Shown here: piece after piece, positions 41,857 through 50,629 of the stretch
Layout: every line of letters starts with the position of its first letter
Numbering within the stretch: the stretch's first letter is position 1
Assembly: GCA_024403375.1 (NCBI GenBank)
Contig: JAKSRZ010000003.1
Coordinates: forward strand, 1-52,274
Direction of reading: 5' to 3'
DNA from: Lachnospiraceae bacterium
Lineage (GTDB): Bacteria; Bacillota; Clostridia; Lachnospirales; Lachnospiraceae
Length of the DNA stretch: 52,274 bases
Translations under genes and position numbers: made by a program
Notes under the pieces: model-generated
What the model was told of the DNA's origin: nothing
Database searches by the model: none
What the model saw: the letters and a program-made list of their open reading frames with translations, nothing else

Positions 41857-41979
41857 GGCAACCTCCGTCATAAATTAGGTGTGTCCATAATACACGAAAG
41901 AATCTTTGGCTTCTTCTCGATTCTTGTCTTTATGTTGTTTTAATTTTACTTTTTCTTTTGAACGAAAGAACCAATCAAA

Positions 41980-42450
41980 CTAATTGAAATGTTCGAATTT
42001 AATCGTTCCGTCCTTTTCGTTTATGATGATAACTCCATATTCGTATCTCTGAACAGAACCCGGATTAAAGAGATGTACGCCGTGTCGTTCCTCATAAAAC
42101 TGCTGATGCGTATGGCCGAAAAGGACAACGTTTCGATCGTTTTTCAGCGCCTCACCAAGAATAAGATGAACGCCGCTTTTAACACCCTGACGGTATCCGT
42201 GAGTAATATAAAACTTATATCCTCCCAGATTGTCAAAAGACGTTTCCGGAAGTCCCGAACCAAGATCACAATTACCTCTCACCCGAATGAACCTTTTGTT
42301 GCCGAAAGCAGGCAGTTCACGTAAGCCGAGATCAATGTCATCTTCTCCGTCTCCCAAGTGTATAACAACATCAGAATCGGTATGCTCTGCCATTATCTCA
42401 TATGTGGCTGTTTCACGGCCGTGGGAGTCCGAGAGAACGAGTATCTTCAT
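41980..42450 (-). CDS. YfcE/MJ0936-family metallophosphoesterase
   Basis: A 156-aa cytoplasmic calcineurin-like phosphoesterase of normal family length. Metal ligands are visible in order: D-S-H-G, H-L-G-D-G, R-G-N-C-D, T-H-G-Y and F-G-H-T-H, with N-P-G-S at the end. Family members hydrolyse small phosphodiesters in vitro; natural substrates are mostly unknown. It follows lysA by 22 bases and is probably co-transcribed. The 100 bases downstream show no convincing terminator. Confidence 0.9.
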   Translation of the reverse strand: MKILVLSDSHGRETATYEIMAEHTDSDVVIHLGDGEDDIDLGLRELPAFGNKRFIRVRGNCDLGSGLPETSFDNLGGYKFYITHGYRQGVKSGVHLILGEALKNDRNVVLFGHTHQQFYEERHGVHLFNPGSVQRYEYGVIIINEKDGTIKFEHFN

Positions 42451-42472
42451 TTACATTCCTTTCCCCTGAATA

Positions 42473-43720
42473 CTAAAATCTTCCGAGAAGATCTTCGTAT
42501 GTATCTCTTCTTCTTATGAGCTTTGTAGAGCCGTCAGCCATAACCATTACTTCTGCGGGGCGAAGTCTTGAGTTGTAGTTGGAGCACATTGAATATCCGT
42601 AAGCTCCTGCATCAAGTACGCAGATAACATCGCCCTCTTCGATTACGGGAAGTTCTCTTTCCTTACAGATAAGGTCACCGCTTTCACAAATATTTCCTGT
42701 AACGCTGACCGTTTCCTTTTCTGATGTAAGAGGAGATACAACGTCACCGTTACGATATACTTCAATATCATGCCATGAATCATACATAGAAGGACGAACG
42801 AGTACGTTCATACCGATATCTGTACCAACATATGCCTTCTCTGCGTTATGTTTCTTTGAATAAACCTGACCAAGAAGCACGCCGCCTTCTGCACATACAA
42901 ATCTTCCGGGCTCACTCTTAAAGAGAGGTGTCTTGTCATGGCCCTTTGCGTATTCATCTATAATTGCTTCAAGCTGCTCTCTGCAAGCCTCCACATCAAA
43001 CGCCTGTTCGTCAGCCAGTTTGTGATAAGGGATACCAAAGCCGCCACCAAAATCGATGAATTCAAGTTCTGTAAACTTCTCGGCAAATCCGAGGAGAGCC
43101 TTTGTCGCCTTAAGGAAGGGCTCTGCAGTCATATATAGAGAGCCAACGTGCTGATTGATTCCCACAATATGGAGATCATACTTGGACGCAACCTCAAAAA
43201 TCTGATCAATGTCGCCTTCAGCGATGCCGAACTTAGTATTTTTACCTGCAGTAACAACCTTTTCGTGATGTCCTGCTCCCACTCCGGGATTAAGGCGAAC
43301 CGCACAGCGTCCGCCCTTATTAAGCTTTCCGAACAGTTCAAGCTGACTTAATGAGTCAAGGCTTGTAATAATATTTCTGTCAATGGCAAACTGAAGTTCT
43401 TCTGCACTTACATTATTGGGAACAAAGAAAATCTTCTCTCTTGGGAAGCCTGCCTTCTCAAGGGTAAGAATTTCTCCGGGAGACATTGCATCTGCATTCA
43501 TTCCACACTCAAGGGCCATCTTCAAAATAGAGGGATTCGTATTGGCCTTTACAGAAAAGTTGGCTGTGAAGGGATACTTTGTCACAACCTTTGTCATTTT
43601 TGTCATTCTGTCACGAAGCACTGACTCATTGTATACATACAATGGGCTTCCGTACTCTTTTAAGAGTTCGTCAGGGTTAGTATTACCGAAAAAGTTCACT
43701 GATTTTGTAAATGATTCCAT
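42473..43720 (-). CDS. lysA: Diaminopimelate decarboxylase
   Basis: A 415-aa PLP enzyme for the last step of lysine synthesis (meso-diaminopimelate to lysine). PLP Lys in F-S-V-K-A-N-T-N-P, the glycine-rich phosphate loop F-G-G-G-F-G-I-P-Y, E-P-G-R and the partner-subunit active-site phrase N-I-C-E-S-G-D are all present, along with D-A-G-A-Y-G-Y near the end. Its substrate-specific features fit LysA rather than ornithine decarboxylase. It has its own promoter containing a palindrome and is followed by a phosphoesterase gene. No lysine riboswitch is present in the short leader. Confidence 0.93.
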   Translation of the reverse strand: MESFTKSVNFFGNTNPDELLKEYGSPLYVYNESVLRDRMTKMTKVVTKYPFTANFSVKANTNPSILKMALECGMNADAMSPGEILTLEKAGFPREKIFFVPNNVSAEELQFAIDRNIITSLDSLSQLELFGKLNKGGRCAVRLNPGVGAGHHEKVVTAGKNTKFGIAEGDIDQIFEVASKYDLHIVGINQHVGSLYMTAEPFLKATKALLGFAEKFTELEFIDFGGGFGIPYHKLADEQAFDVEACREQLEAIIDEYAKGHDKTPLFKSEPGRFVCAEGGVLLGQVYSKKHNAEKAYVGTDIGMNVLVRPSMYDSWHDIEVYRNGDVVSPLTSEKETVSVTGNICESGDLICKERELPVIEEGDVICVLDAGAYGYSMCSNYNSRLRPAEVMVMADGSTKLIRRRDTYEDLLGRF

Positions 43721-43760
43721 ACGTTTTACCTCTCTTACGCATAATAAAAAAATTGCGTAG

Positions 43761-43789
43761 ATTTTAACACGTTAACGTGCTATAGTCAA
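43761..43789 (-). promoter_or_regulatory. lysA promoter with a 12-bp palindrome in its spacer
   Basis: On the minus strand: -35 TTGACT (43784-43789), a 17-base spacer and -10 TAAAAT (43761-43766). The perfect palindrome CACGTTAACGTG (43768-43779) occupies the spacer, where a bound repressor would exclude RNA polymerase. Downstream, TACGCA/TGCGTA arms (43736-43759) can form a hairpin in the leader. Confidence 0.7.
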
Positions 43790-43793
43790 GAAG

Positions 43794-44618
43794 CTAAGAA
43801 AAAAACAATTCTTTCAGCACCACTGCCACACCATTCTCATCAAAGGCAGGTCCGATTCTGTCCGCAGCAGCCTTACAACTTTCCGTCCCGTTAGCCATAC
43901 AAATTCCAAGTCCCGCTGCCTGAAGCATCTCAATATCGTTGTCATTATCCCCGAACGCAATAGCTTCTCTGCAGTCCACTCCAAGCCTTTCACACATTTT
44001 CTTAAGAGCATTGTGCTTTCCGCAGGAAAGATTTGACAGCTCAATATACACACCATCAGCAGACGTAATATATACCTGGTCCTCAAAGCGTGCCTTCACC
44101 TTCTCAAGCAGTTCTTCAAGGCGTCCATAAGGAGAAATAATGGTAAGCCCATCCAACTCCTCATCCCTCTCCAATGCAAACTCTCTCAGATTCTGTACCG
44201 GAGTTCTCGTAGCCTTCACATATTCAGCCCTCTCCTGTCCAAATTTTACAGGATCATCGTAGAAAGCTTCCGAACAATATGCTTTGCCGCCATAATACAC
44301 TTCAACCGCAATATCGCCCTCTTTCTCGATGAAGTCAAAAAGCTTACCGCTGAATCCCTTTGGAAGAAGTGTCCTGATAATTGGCTTTCCTGTAGCAATC
44401 TCATTGATGGCCACTCCATTAGACGTTATCACATATTTAAGTCCTTCTATTCCAAATAAATCCTTCGGCAAAGACCCAAAAGCTCGGCCCGTAGCCGGAA
44501 TAAACGGAATTCCTTTAGCAATCAGATTTTCTACTACACGCTTGTTTTCTGATGATACACAGCTGTTACTGTCCAGGAAAGTCCGGTCCAGGTCGCTGAA
44601 AATCACTTTATATTTCAT
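43794..44618 (-). CDS. Cof-type HAD-superfamily phosphatase
   Basis: A 274-aa cytoplasmic HAD hydrolase with a type IIB cap. Motif I is D-L-D-R-T (Arg replaces the usual Gly of DxDGT while both Asp residues and Thr remain), motif II is T-S-N-G, and motif III/IV is F-G-D-N-D-N-D-I-E-M-L. Such enzymes dephosphorylate sugar phosphates or cofactors; the substrate is not predictable. The start ATG overlaps the stop of the upstream serine hydrolase (TAATG), indicating coupled translation. Confidence 0.88.
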   Translation of the reverse strand: MKYKVIFSDLDRTFLDSNSCVSSENKRVVENLIAKGIPFIPATGRAFGSLPKDLFGIEGLKYVITSNGVAINEIATGKPIIRTLLPKGFSGKLFDFIEKEGDIAVEVYYGGKAYCSEAFYDDPVKFGQERAEYVKATRTPVQNLREFALERDEELDGLTIISPYGRLEELLEKVKARFEDQVYITSADGVYIELSNLSCGKHNALKKMCERLGVDCREAIAFGDNDNDIEMLQAAGLGICMANGTESCKAAADRIGPAFDENGVAVVLKELFFS

Positions 44619-45784
44619 TAGTACTCCCTGAATATCATATTTCTGATTTTTCTTGTCATGGACCAGGTTCCTGCATTTATCTTCTGCATTCCCATAAGAA
44701 TGGTAATCTTGTTAACAGGATCATTGCAGAAATAGCAGCCCAGCCAGCCATCCCAACCATACTCGCCCTTTTCTCCGAAGGTGCAGGATTTTTCCGGCTC
44801 GTAGAGCACTCGCATAAGGTTTCCGTAAGAGTAGCCCTCCAGGCCCTGCCACTGATTAAAGCCGCCCTGCTGCCACTCCTGAAGCTTTCCGGAAATCAAA
44901 AATCCTACAGCTCTCTTTGAAAGAATTCTTACGCCCTCGTAGCTTCCATCATTAATAAGCATGGTTGCAAACTTTGCATAATCGTCCAATGTGGAACAGA
45001 GGCCTGCACCACCCGATTCAAATGCCGGTCGCTTGTCCATTTTATAGTTTATATCAAGATTATTTGTCACTTCCTCAGCGGCACAGCCATTATCAGAAGT
45101 GTAAACCTTGGCAAGACGCTCTCTGTTTTCCTCTTCCACATAAAAGCCCGTGTCCACCATTCCCAGGGGCTCAAATATTTCCTTCTTAAGAAAATCACCG
45201 AACAGCATACCGCTCACCTTTTCCACAAGTGCCCCAAGAATATCGGCACAAGTACCATAGCGGAAGGTCGATCCCGGCTGGAAAGCCAGATCATTTGTCC
45301 CCATTCTGCTGATAAGCTCCATGGTAGATATTTCTTCATCCGTTCCAAGCTTCGAAATCGCCTCATTAAAAAGCTTGGCAGACTGTTTTTCCGCCTCATC
45401 CCCTGCCCCCGGATACACGGTTCCTGCTGTCATGTCCATAAGATCATGAATTGTTATGGGACGATTTGCCTTTTCTCTCCCCAATGGAGTCGCAACCCAC
45501 ATATTGTTAAAAGAATCAATATATTTCCCCACAGGATCCTTCAAGTCAATTAATCCCCTATCAACAAGAATCATTACTGCAACAGCCGTTATAGGCTTGC
45601 TCATTGAGTAGAGACGATTTATTGTATCACGAGAATAACTCACCTGATTCTCCACGTCCCTGTATCCACTTTGTGCATATGCAATCTGCTTACCATTCTG
45701 AAGAACGAGAACATTACAGCCGGCAACTTCACCATTCTTAACCGCCTCGTCCATAATCTTTTTTACATTTACGGAAATTGACAT
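44618..45784 (-). CDS. Serine hydrolase, class C beta-lactamase / esterase family
   Basis: A 388-aa protein without signal peptide. The nucleophile motif is S-M-S-K (SxxK) near residue 62 and the second motif Y-G-T-C stands where Y-x-N is usual. A late G-W-D-G-W-L-G segment replaces the KTG box, as in EstB-like esterases. Cytoplasmic location makes an antibiotic-resistance role unlikely; esterase or D-amino-acid peptidase activity is more plausible. The start is the second ATG, 7 bases after GAGGGGG. It forms a two-gene unit with the HAD phosphatase. Confidence 0.85.
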   Translation of the reverse strand: MSISVNVKKIMDEAVKNGEVAGCNVLVLQNGKQIAYAQSGYRDVENQVSYSRDTINRLYSMSKPITAVAVMILVDRGLIDLKDPVGKYIDSFNNMWVATPLGREKANRPITIHDLMDMTAGTVYPGAGDEAEKQSAKLFNEAISKLGTDEEISTMELISRMGTNDLAFQPGSTFRYGTCADILGALVEKVSGMLFGDFLKKEIFEPLGMVDTGFYVEEENRERLAKVYTSDNGCAAEEVTNNLDINYKMDKRPAFESGGAGLCSTLDDYAKFATMLINDGSYEGVRILSKRAVGFLISGKLQEWQQGGFNQWQGLEGYSYGNLMRVLYEPEKSCTFGEKGEYGWDGWLGCYFCNDPVNKITILMGMQKINAGTWSMTRKIRNMIFREY

Positions 45785-45818
45785 AATCATTCCCCCTCGT
45801 ACATTAGATTTCCGTATG

Positions 45819-45847
45819 ATACTATCACATTAACAATACTGACGCAA
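45819..45847 (-). promoter_or_regulatory. Promoter of the serine hydrolase/HAD unit
   Basis: On the minus strand: -35 TTGCGT (45842-45847), a 17-base spacer and -10 TAGTAT (45819-45824), 34 bases before the ATG. Confidence 0.5.
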
Positions 45848-45851
45848 ACGT

Positions 45852-45882
45852 AAAAAACCGACAGCCTTTCGACTGCCGGTTT
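45852..45882 (-). terminator. Terminator of the large nuclease gene
   Basis: A stem of AAACCG-x-CAG with CTG-x-CGGTTT (one A-C mismatch, loop of 8) and TTTTTT following on the minus strand. It lies 13 bases after the nuclease stop codon. Confidence 0.75.
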
Positions 45883-45895
45883 CGTTGTTTTATTA

Positions 45896-48800
45896 TTACT
45901 GAACTGATGTCATTGTAGCATTGCTGATTTCTTCAGCAGAGAACTCACCTTCAGCAGGTCTTCCGGAGAAGCCGAAAGAAACTGCACCATTTGCGTAGAT
46001 TGTTGAATTCCAACCTGCATTTGTTATTACGTAATGTGTTCCCTCATGAGAAACAATAACTGCATTCCAGATGTTAGTAATTTCGTCTGCATAATCGAAT
46101 TCGATTGTCCAGTTAGCGATAGCTGCTTCACCAATGTTCTTGATTACTACTTCGCCATTGAAGCCATAGCTCCATGCATTCTTATTAAAGGATACATTGT
46201 AGTTTGCTGCTTCTGTTTCCTTTTCTTCTGAAACAAGTTCAACCGCACTGATCTGAAGCTCTTCTGCGTTCTTCTTAACGATTACACCAAATGTGTAGCT
46301 TTCGCCAACTTCAAGATTCTGCTTCCATGCAGGACATCCGATTACATAACCGCCTTCAACCTCACCAAGAAGGTCTGCACTCCAGATCTGCTGAATCTCG
46401 CCGTTCATGTAAACATTTGCCTTCCAGCTCTTAATAGCCTTATCAGAAATGTTGGAAACAGTAATGGTTGTCTGAACCATATCGCCCCAAGAAGAAACTT
46501 CCTGAGCAGTAATATCGATTACAGGCTCTTCAGGAATCACAACATCCTCAGTGAGCTTGTAAAGCTTAATTGTTCCCATTTCCTTAGCTCCGGCACCGTA
46601 TGCACGGAAGTCGTTAATATAAATGCTGAGGATACGTGCGTTAACTGTAGACTGGAACTGGAAGTTTCCGTCTGTAGCATCCAATAATGTGTAAGGAACT
46701 GCTGTATCTGCCAAAGTAAAGGGCTTTGTAGAATCTTTATCGAGATTCAAATACTTTCCTGTTGCAGCATTGCGAAGAGTATATGTGCCGTCTTCTGTCT
46801 TGGTCACACTCCAAACAATATTAGCATCAGGATTAGCAATAACTCCATCCACCATTTCAACCTCAACACCAAGAGGTCTGCTGGAGCTGAGCTTGTTACC
46901 CATAGCATATACACTACCATCCTGACCGCTGATACCGTAGAATACTACCAGTCCACCCTCACCAAGCTCTTCAGCAGAAGAAATCATCTTGTAGTTTCCT
47001 TCAACCTCAGGAGTCTCTACGGGAGCTGTTGTAGGCACAGGTGTGTTTGTTGCTGTAGGTGTAGGTGTGTTTGTTGCTGTAGGTACAGGTGTGCTTGTTG
47101 CTGTAGGTGTAGGTGTGCTTGTTGCTGTAGGTACAGGTGTAGGTGTTACTACTACCTTCTTAACGTATGTGCTGCCTGCTACGAACTCAACTGTTGTTCC
47201 CTTATAGTTTGTGATGTCACCTGTTACTGTGATTTCGTCACCAACTGCAAGATCTTCACCGCCTGCAAGTCTGAAGCACTGAATTTCCTTGTCTGCAACC
47301 TTAATTGTAACAGTTATGTTCTTATACTGTGTGCTGTAAGCTGTATTAATCTTTACAATTGTTCCTGTAAGTGTTACAGCCTGTCCAAGGCTCTCATCTG
47401 CCTTAAGTTCAAATGCAGCCTTAAGGATTCCTTCCTCTGTTGTAAGATCAGGAGCTTCTGTAGGAACAGGTGTTGCTGTGGGTACAGGTGTGCTTGTTGC
47501 TGTAGGTACAGGTGTAGGTGTTACTACTGGTGTTGTGCCTTCTGCTGCACCTCCAAGTCTGTAAAGCTCTACACGAGGGTCATTTGTGCTTGTTGCGTAT
47601 GCTCTGAATGAATTGCTGTATAATACAATGCCTCTGCCGTACTGCTTATCTGCAATCTGGAAGCCATTATCACCTGCGAGCACATTAAATACGCTTGTTG
47701 CTGTATCTGCAAGAGCAAAGCTGCTTGTCTTGCTTTCTGTAATTACAAGATATTTGCCTAAAGCTTCATTGAAAATGCTGTATGTTCCGTCTTCGTTCTT
47801 CTTAAGTGTCCATACGATGGATTCATCAGCCTGATCTTTAGCAATTGTGCCGTTCTCAGTAAACTCAACAGCTGTCACACCGGGCTGTTTGCTTGTGATA
47901 ACGTTGTTCATTGCACCTTCGATATCACCATTGAGTGCATGACCATAGATTACGAACTGACCTTCTTCGCCAATCTCACTTACAGAAGTAATCTTAGCGA
48001 ATTCAGGATTGGAAACAGCTTCCTTGTAAAGGTTGAGTGCCTGAATTTCAACACCACCCGGAGTATATGCACGGAAATCTGTTGCATAGATGCTGAGGAT
48101 TCTGTTAACTGCTGTGCCTAAGAAGCTGAAGTTGCCATCTTCTGCACTTACTGTATATCCGCTGGAAGGTGTGCTCTCAAATACGAAAGGCTTTGTGCTG
48201 TTATTCTTAAGTGTAAGATACTTACCACTTTCAGCATTCACAAGATAATAAACACCATCTGCCTCTTCGACTGTCCAGATGATAGCATTATTGTCTGTAA
48301 CAATAGTGTCATCTGCTACGTCAACTGCTACACCGACAGGTCTGTTGCTGGATAATACGTTACCCATTGCGAACTCTGAAGGAGTTGCATTTGATGAGTT
48401 TACACCGTAGAAGATATAGCTTGCACCGGCCTCAAGTTCGTCAATGGAGTTAATCTTAACGAACTTTCTGTTGCCTTCAGGAACTACTGTAGGAACAGAT
48501 GTAGGTGCTGTTGTGGGCTTTGATGTAGGAGCTGTTGTAGGTACAGCTGTGGGTGCTGCTGTAGGTGTAGCTCCACCTGCCGGAACATATGTGCTGCCAG
48601 CAACGAACTCAATTGTACCGTTGTAATTTGTAATATCGCCTGTTACGGTGATTACATCGCCAACCTTAAGCTCAGAGCCGCCGGCAAGTCTATATCCCTG
48701 AATTGTCTTGTCGGCAACCTTAATATTTACGGAAATATTATTATACTGTGCACTGTAAGCTGTCTTGATGCTTGTAATCTCACCTGTAAGAGTTACAGCC

Positions 48801-50497
48801 TGGCCAAGGCTTGCACCTGTTTCAAGAGAAAAAGCAGCCTCTAAGATACCTGCTTCTGTTGTAAGATCGTAATGTACGCGCTCACCCTTTGCTACACGTG
48901 TGTACCCTGTGCTCTCGCCTACGCGAAGCTGAGCATCAGCATCACGCTTACTTGCAAGTGCTACGATATCAACTGTATCAGTTGCTGCTATACCGCTGGG
49001 TAATGAAGCTGTCTGATAAATATAGATAGTGCTTTCAACACCGTCAACTGTCTGTGTAACGGGAAGGCTGTCTCCATCCTTCTTTCCGATTACGACGTTC
49101 TTAACTTCAACTCTCTTGTTTAAGTAAGCATCCGGAGCTGCTAAAAGTTCCGCAACTGTTACTTCTGCAGGAGCTGCAAGTGTTGCTGCATCATCAGCTT
49201 CTGTAAGAGTCTTCATATTAATACCACCAAGCTGCTTAACGCCGTGGTATTCTGTAACGCTACCATTAACAGCAATAACATCACCGATTCCGGCACCGAA
49301 AGCACTGTTGCCGAAATAGAGCTGGAAGCCATCACCATTCTCATCTGTAATGATAGCAGTTGTCTTCTGATCGCCGTTACCGTAAATATATGATACCTGA
49401 CCAACGAGAGTTACTGTCTGGCCGTTCATTGTAGCTGCTTCAGCAAATGAAACAGCTTCGTTTTCATCGATAATTACTTCGGGAATATCACCGCCGATAC
49501 CGCTTAAATCACCGGGCTTATATGTTCCCTTTACAGCATTTCCTGATGCAGGAGAAGCAATTCCTTCAGGCACCTCAAGGCCGAAAATCATCCATGCATA
49601 CTCAGGATAGTCAATAAATACGTTTCTGTTACCCTGAACAGTTTCAATAATATCGTTCTGTTCCATTTCCCATGTATCAACAGGGTCGTCATAGCACCAC
49701 TGAAGCAGTGTTGCAAGGCTCTCGATTACCTTCTGACCATCGTTCTTGGAATCATCGGGATCAAATGCGGGAAGGTTGGCAGCCGGAACATTCTGGAAGA
49801 GGTTGGGCTGATTCCAACATGTATATACATAGAGGAAAATACGTGCTACGTCACCCTTTACGTTCTCCAAGGGTTCAAAGGTGTTGTTTGCAAGGAACGC
49901 AACTTTCTTACCTGCAATTGAGTAAGAGCTTGCTGTTGCCTCATTTATTTCACCCATTACATAGCTGCTTCTGAAAGAGTTTACTTTGTCGATAGCAGGT
50001 CTTAAATGATGAAGATCTGCGCCACCGAACTGCTCCTGGAAGCTTGCATGGCTCTTAGCCCATACGTGCTCACGATTAAGTGAAGCAGAGTACTCATTTG
50101 TGGACACATCTGAATAAAAATAGATTGTGCCGGGCTTGCCATCCTCTGCATCTGAGTATGCCCAGTATGTAGGAAGGCTTGAGTAAGAAACCTGCTTTTC
50201 AAGTGTGCTCTGCATAAGTGTTGTAAGAGCACTCTTAAGTGCCGCACCATCGGGTGCCTCGGCATTGTCCTTAATGTCTGCATAATTATAAGCAAAGTTC
50301 TTGTAATAGTCCTTTGCTGCATCACTAAGTTCTGTAGCTACTGTGTCTCTGTGACCTTTGTTATAGTGCAGAGCACCTGTGTCTGTTGTTGCCGCGCTGG
50401 CTGTCTTCAATCCATAATTTGAAGGAATGAGAGACAATACCATTACTAAAGTAAGTAATGAAGCCAACAAATTTTTGCGGAACCATTTGTTTTTCAT
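45896..50497 (-). CDS. Large secreted endonuclease I-type nuclease with OB-fold, repeat and cellulose-binding-like modules
   Basis: A 1533-aa secreted protein. Signal peptide (~1-36, ending T-A-S-A-A); an EndoI-like HNH nuclease domain with N-R-E-H-V-W-A-K-S-H (141-150) and D-L-H-H-L-R-P (161-167) followed by Asn173 and Arg176; several OB-fold modules (~365-650), one of them repeated almost verbatim further on (each opening T-T-E-A-G-I-L-E or T-T-E-E-G-I-L-K); three homologous ~150-residue modules, each starting near I-x-S/F-Y-G and ending L-Y-K/L-Y-R-L; and P-T-A-T-N-T-P linkers. The C-terminus has two CBM2-like domains, the last with G-F-N-G-E-V-V-I-K-N-I and A-G-W-N-S-T-I. It would degrade extracellular DNA or RNA, possibly while bound to plant fibre. 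The start is the ATG 4 bases after GGAGGG. Confidence 0.8.
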   Translation of the reverse strand: MKNKWFRKNLLASLLTLVMVLSLIPSNYGLKTASAATTDTGALHYNKGHRDTVATELSDAAKDYYKNFAYNYADIKDNAEAPDGAALKSALTTLMQSTLEKQVSYSSLPTYWAYSDAEDGKPGTIYFYSDVSTNEYSASLNREHVWAKSHASFQEQFGGADLHHLRPAIDKVNSFRSSYVMGEINEATASSYSIAGKKVAFLANNTFEPLENVKGDVARIFLYVYTCWNQPNLFQNVPAANLPAFDPDDSKNDGQKVIESLATLLQWCYDDPVDTWEMEQNDIIETVQGNRNVFIDYPEYAWMIFGLEVPEGIASPASGNAVKGTYKPGDLSGIGGDIPEVIIDENEAVSFAEAATMNGQTVTLVGQVSYIYGNGDQKTTAIITDENGDGFQLYFGNSAFGAGIGDVIAVNGSVTEYHGVKQLGGINMKTLTEADDAATLAAPAEVTVAELLAAPDAYLNKRVEVKNVVIGKKDGDSLPVTQTVDGVESTIYIYQTASLPSGIAATDTVDIVALASKRDADAQLRVGESTGYTRVAKGERVHYDLTTEAGILEAAFSLETGASLGQAVTLTGEITSIKTAYSAQYNNISVNIKVADKTIQGYRLAGGSELKVGDVITVTGDITNYNGTIEFVAGSTYVPAGGATPTAAPTAVPTTAPTSKPTTAPTSVPTVVPEGNRKFVKINSIDELEAGASYIFYGVNSSNATPSEFAMGNVLSSNRPVGVAVDVADDTIVTDNNAIIWTVEEADGVYYLVNAESGKYLTLKNNSTKPFVFESTPSSGYTVSAEDGNFSFLGTAVNRILSIYATDFRAYTPGGVEIQALNLYKEAVSNPEFAKITSVSEIGEEGQFVIYGHALNGDIEGAMNNVITSKQPGVTAVEFTENGTIAKDQADESIVWTLKKNEDGTYSIFNEALGKYLVITESKTSSFALADTATSVFNVLAGDNGFQIADKQYGRGIVLYSNSFRAYATSTNDPRVELYRLGGAAEGTTPVVTPTPVPTATSTPVPTATPVPTEAPDLTTEEGILKAAFELKADESLGQAVTLTGTIVKINTAYSTQYKNITVTIKVADKEIQCFRLAGGEDLAVGDEITVTGDITNYKGTTVEFVAGSTYVKKVVVTPTPVPTATSTPTPTATSTPVPTATNTPTPTATNTPVPTTAPVETPEVEGNYKMISSAEELGEGGLVVFYGISGQDGSVYAMGNKLSSSRPLGVEVEMVDGVIANPDANIVWSVTKTEDGTYTLRNAATGKYLNLDKDSTKPFTLADTAVPYTLLDATDGNFQFQSTVNARILSIYINDFRAYGAGAKEMGTIKLYKLTEDVVIPEEPVIDITAQEVSSWGDMVQTTITVSNISDKAIKSWKANVYMNGEIQQIWSADLLGEVEGGYVIGCPAWKQNLEVGESYTFGVIVKKNAEELQISAVELVSEEKETEAANYNVSFNKNAWSYGFNGEVVIKNIGEAAIANWTIEFDYADEITNIWNAVIVSHEGTHYVITNAGWNSTIYANGAVSFGFSGRPAEGEFSAEEISNATMTSVQ
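47040..47135. repeat. 24-bp tandem repeat (4 units) encoding a Pro/Thr linker
   Basis: Four successive 24-base units beginning GGTGTGTTTG or GGTGTGCTTG and ending GTAGGTGTA or GTAGGTACA, inside the nuclease gene. Each encodes eight linker residues of the P-T-A-T-N-T-P-x type. Alternation of the GTGTA and TACA endings suggests growth as 48-base pairs. Confidence 0.85.
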
Positions 50498-50532
50498 ATT
50501 CCCCTCCATTTGATGAAAGATTAGGTTACACA

Positions 50533-50560
50533 AATATATCATCTATTTATAAAATTTCAA
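50533..50560 (-). promoter_or_regulatory. Possible promoter of the secreted nuclease
   Basis: On the minus strand: -35 TTGAAA (50555-50560), a 16-base spacer and -10 TATATT (50533-50538), 35 bases before the ATG. Confidence 0.45.
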
Positions 50561-50586
50561 TAAACTTAACTTTTTTGACAGAATTA

Positions 50587-50614
50587 AAAAAACTCACCCC
50601 TTGCGGAGTGAGTT
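50587..50614 (-). terminator. Terminator of the DUF4003 gene
   Basis: A stem of AACTCAC with GTGAGTT plus an inner CC/GG pair, followed on the minus strand by TTTTTTT. It lies 15 bases after the stop codon and separates the gene from the nuclease promoter. Confidence 0.8.
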
Positions 50615-50629
50615 AAAAGGTTCAAAAAA

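Noticed and set aside
43721..43793. Lysine riboswitch upstream of lysA
   Set aside because: The leader is only ~40-70 bases, far too short for the lysine aptamer, and shows just one small hairpin.
44618..45784. Beta-lactamase resistance gene
   Set aside because: There is no signal peptide, the second motif is Y-G-T-C and no K-T-G box is visible; it fits cytoplasmic esterase-like family members better.
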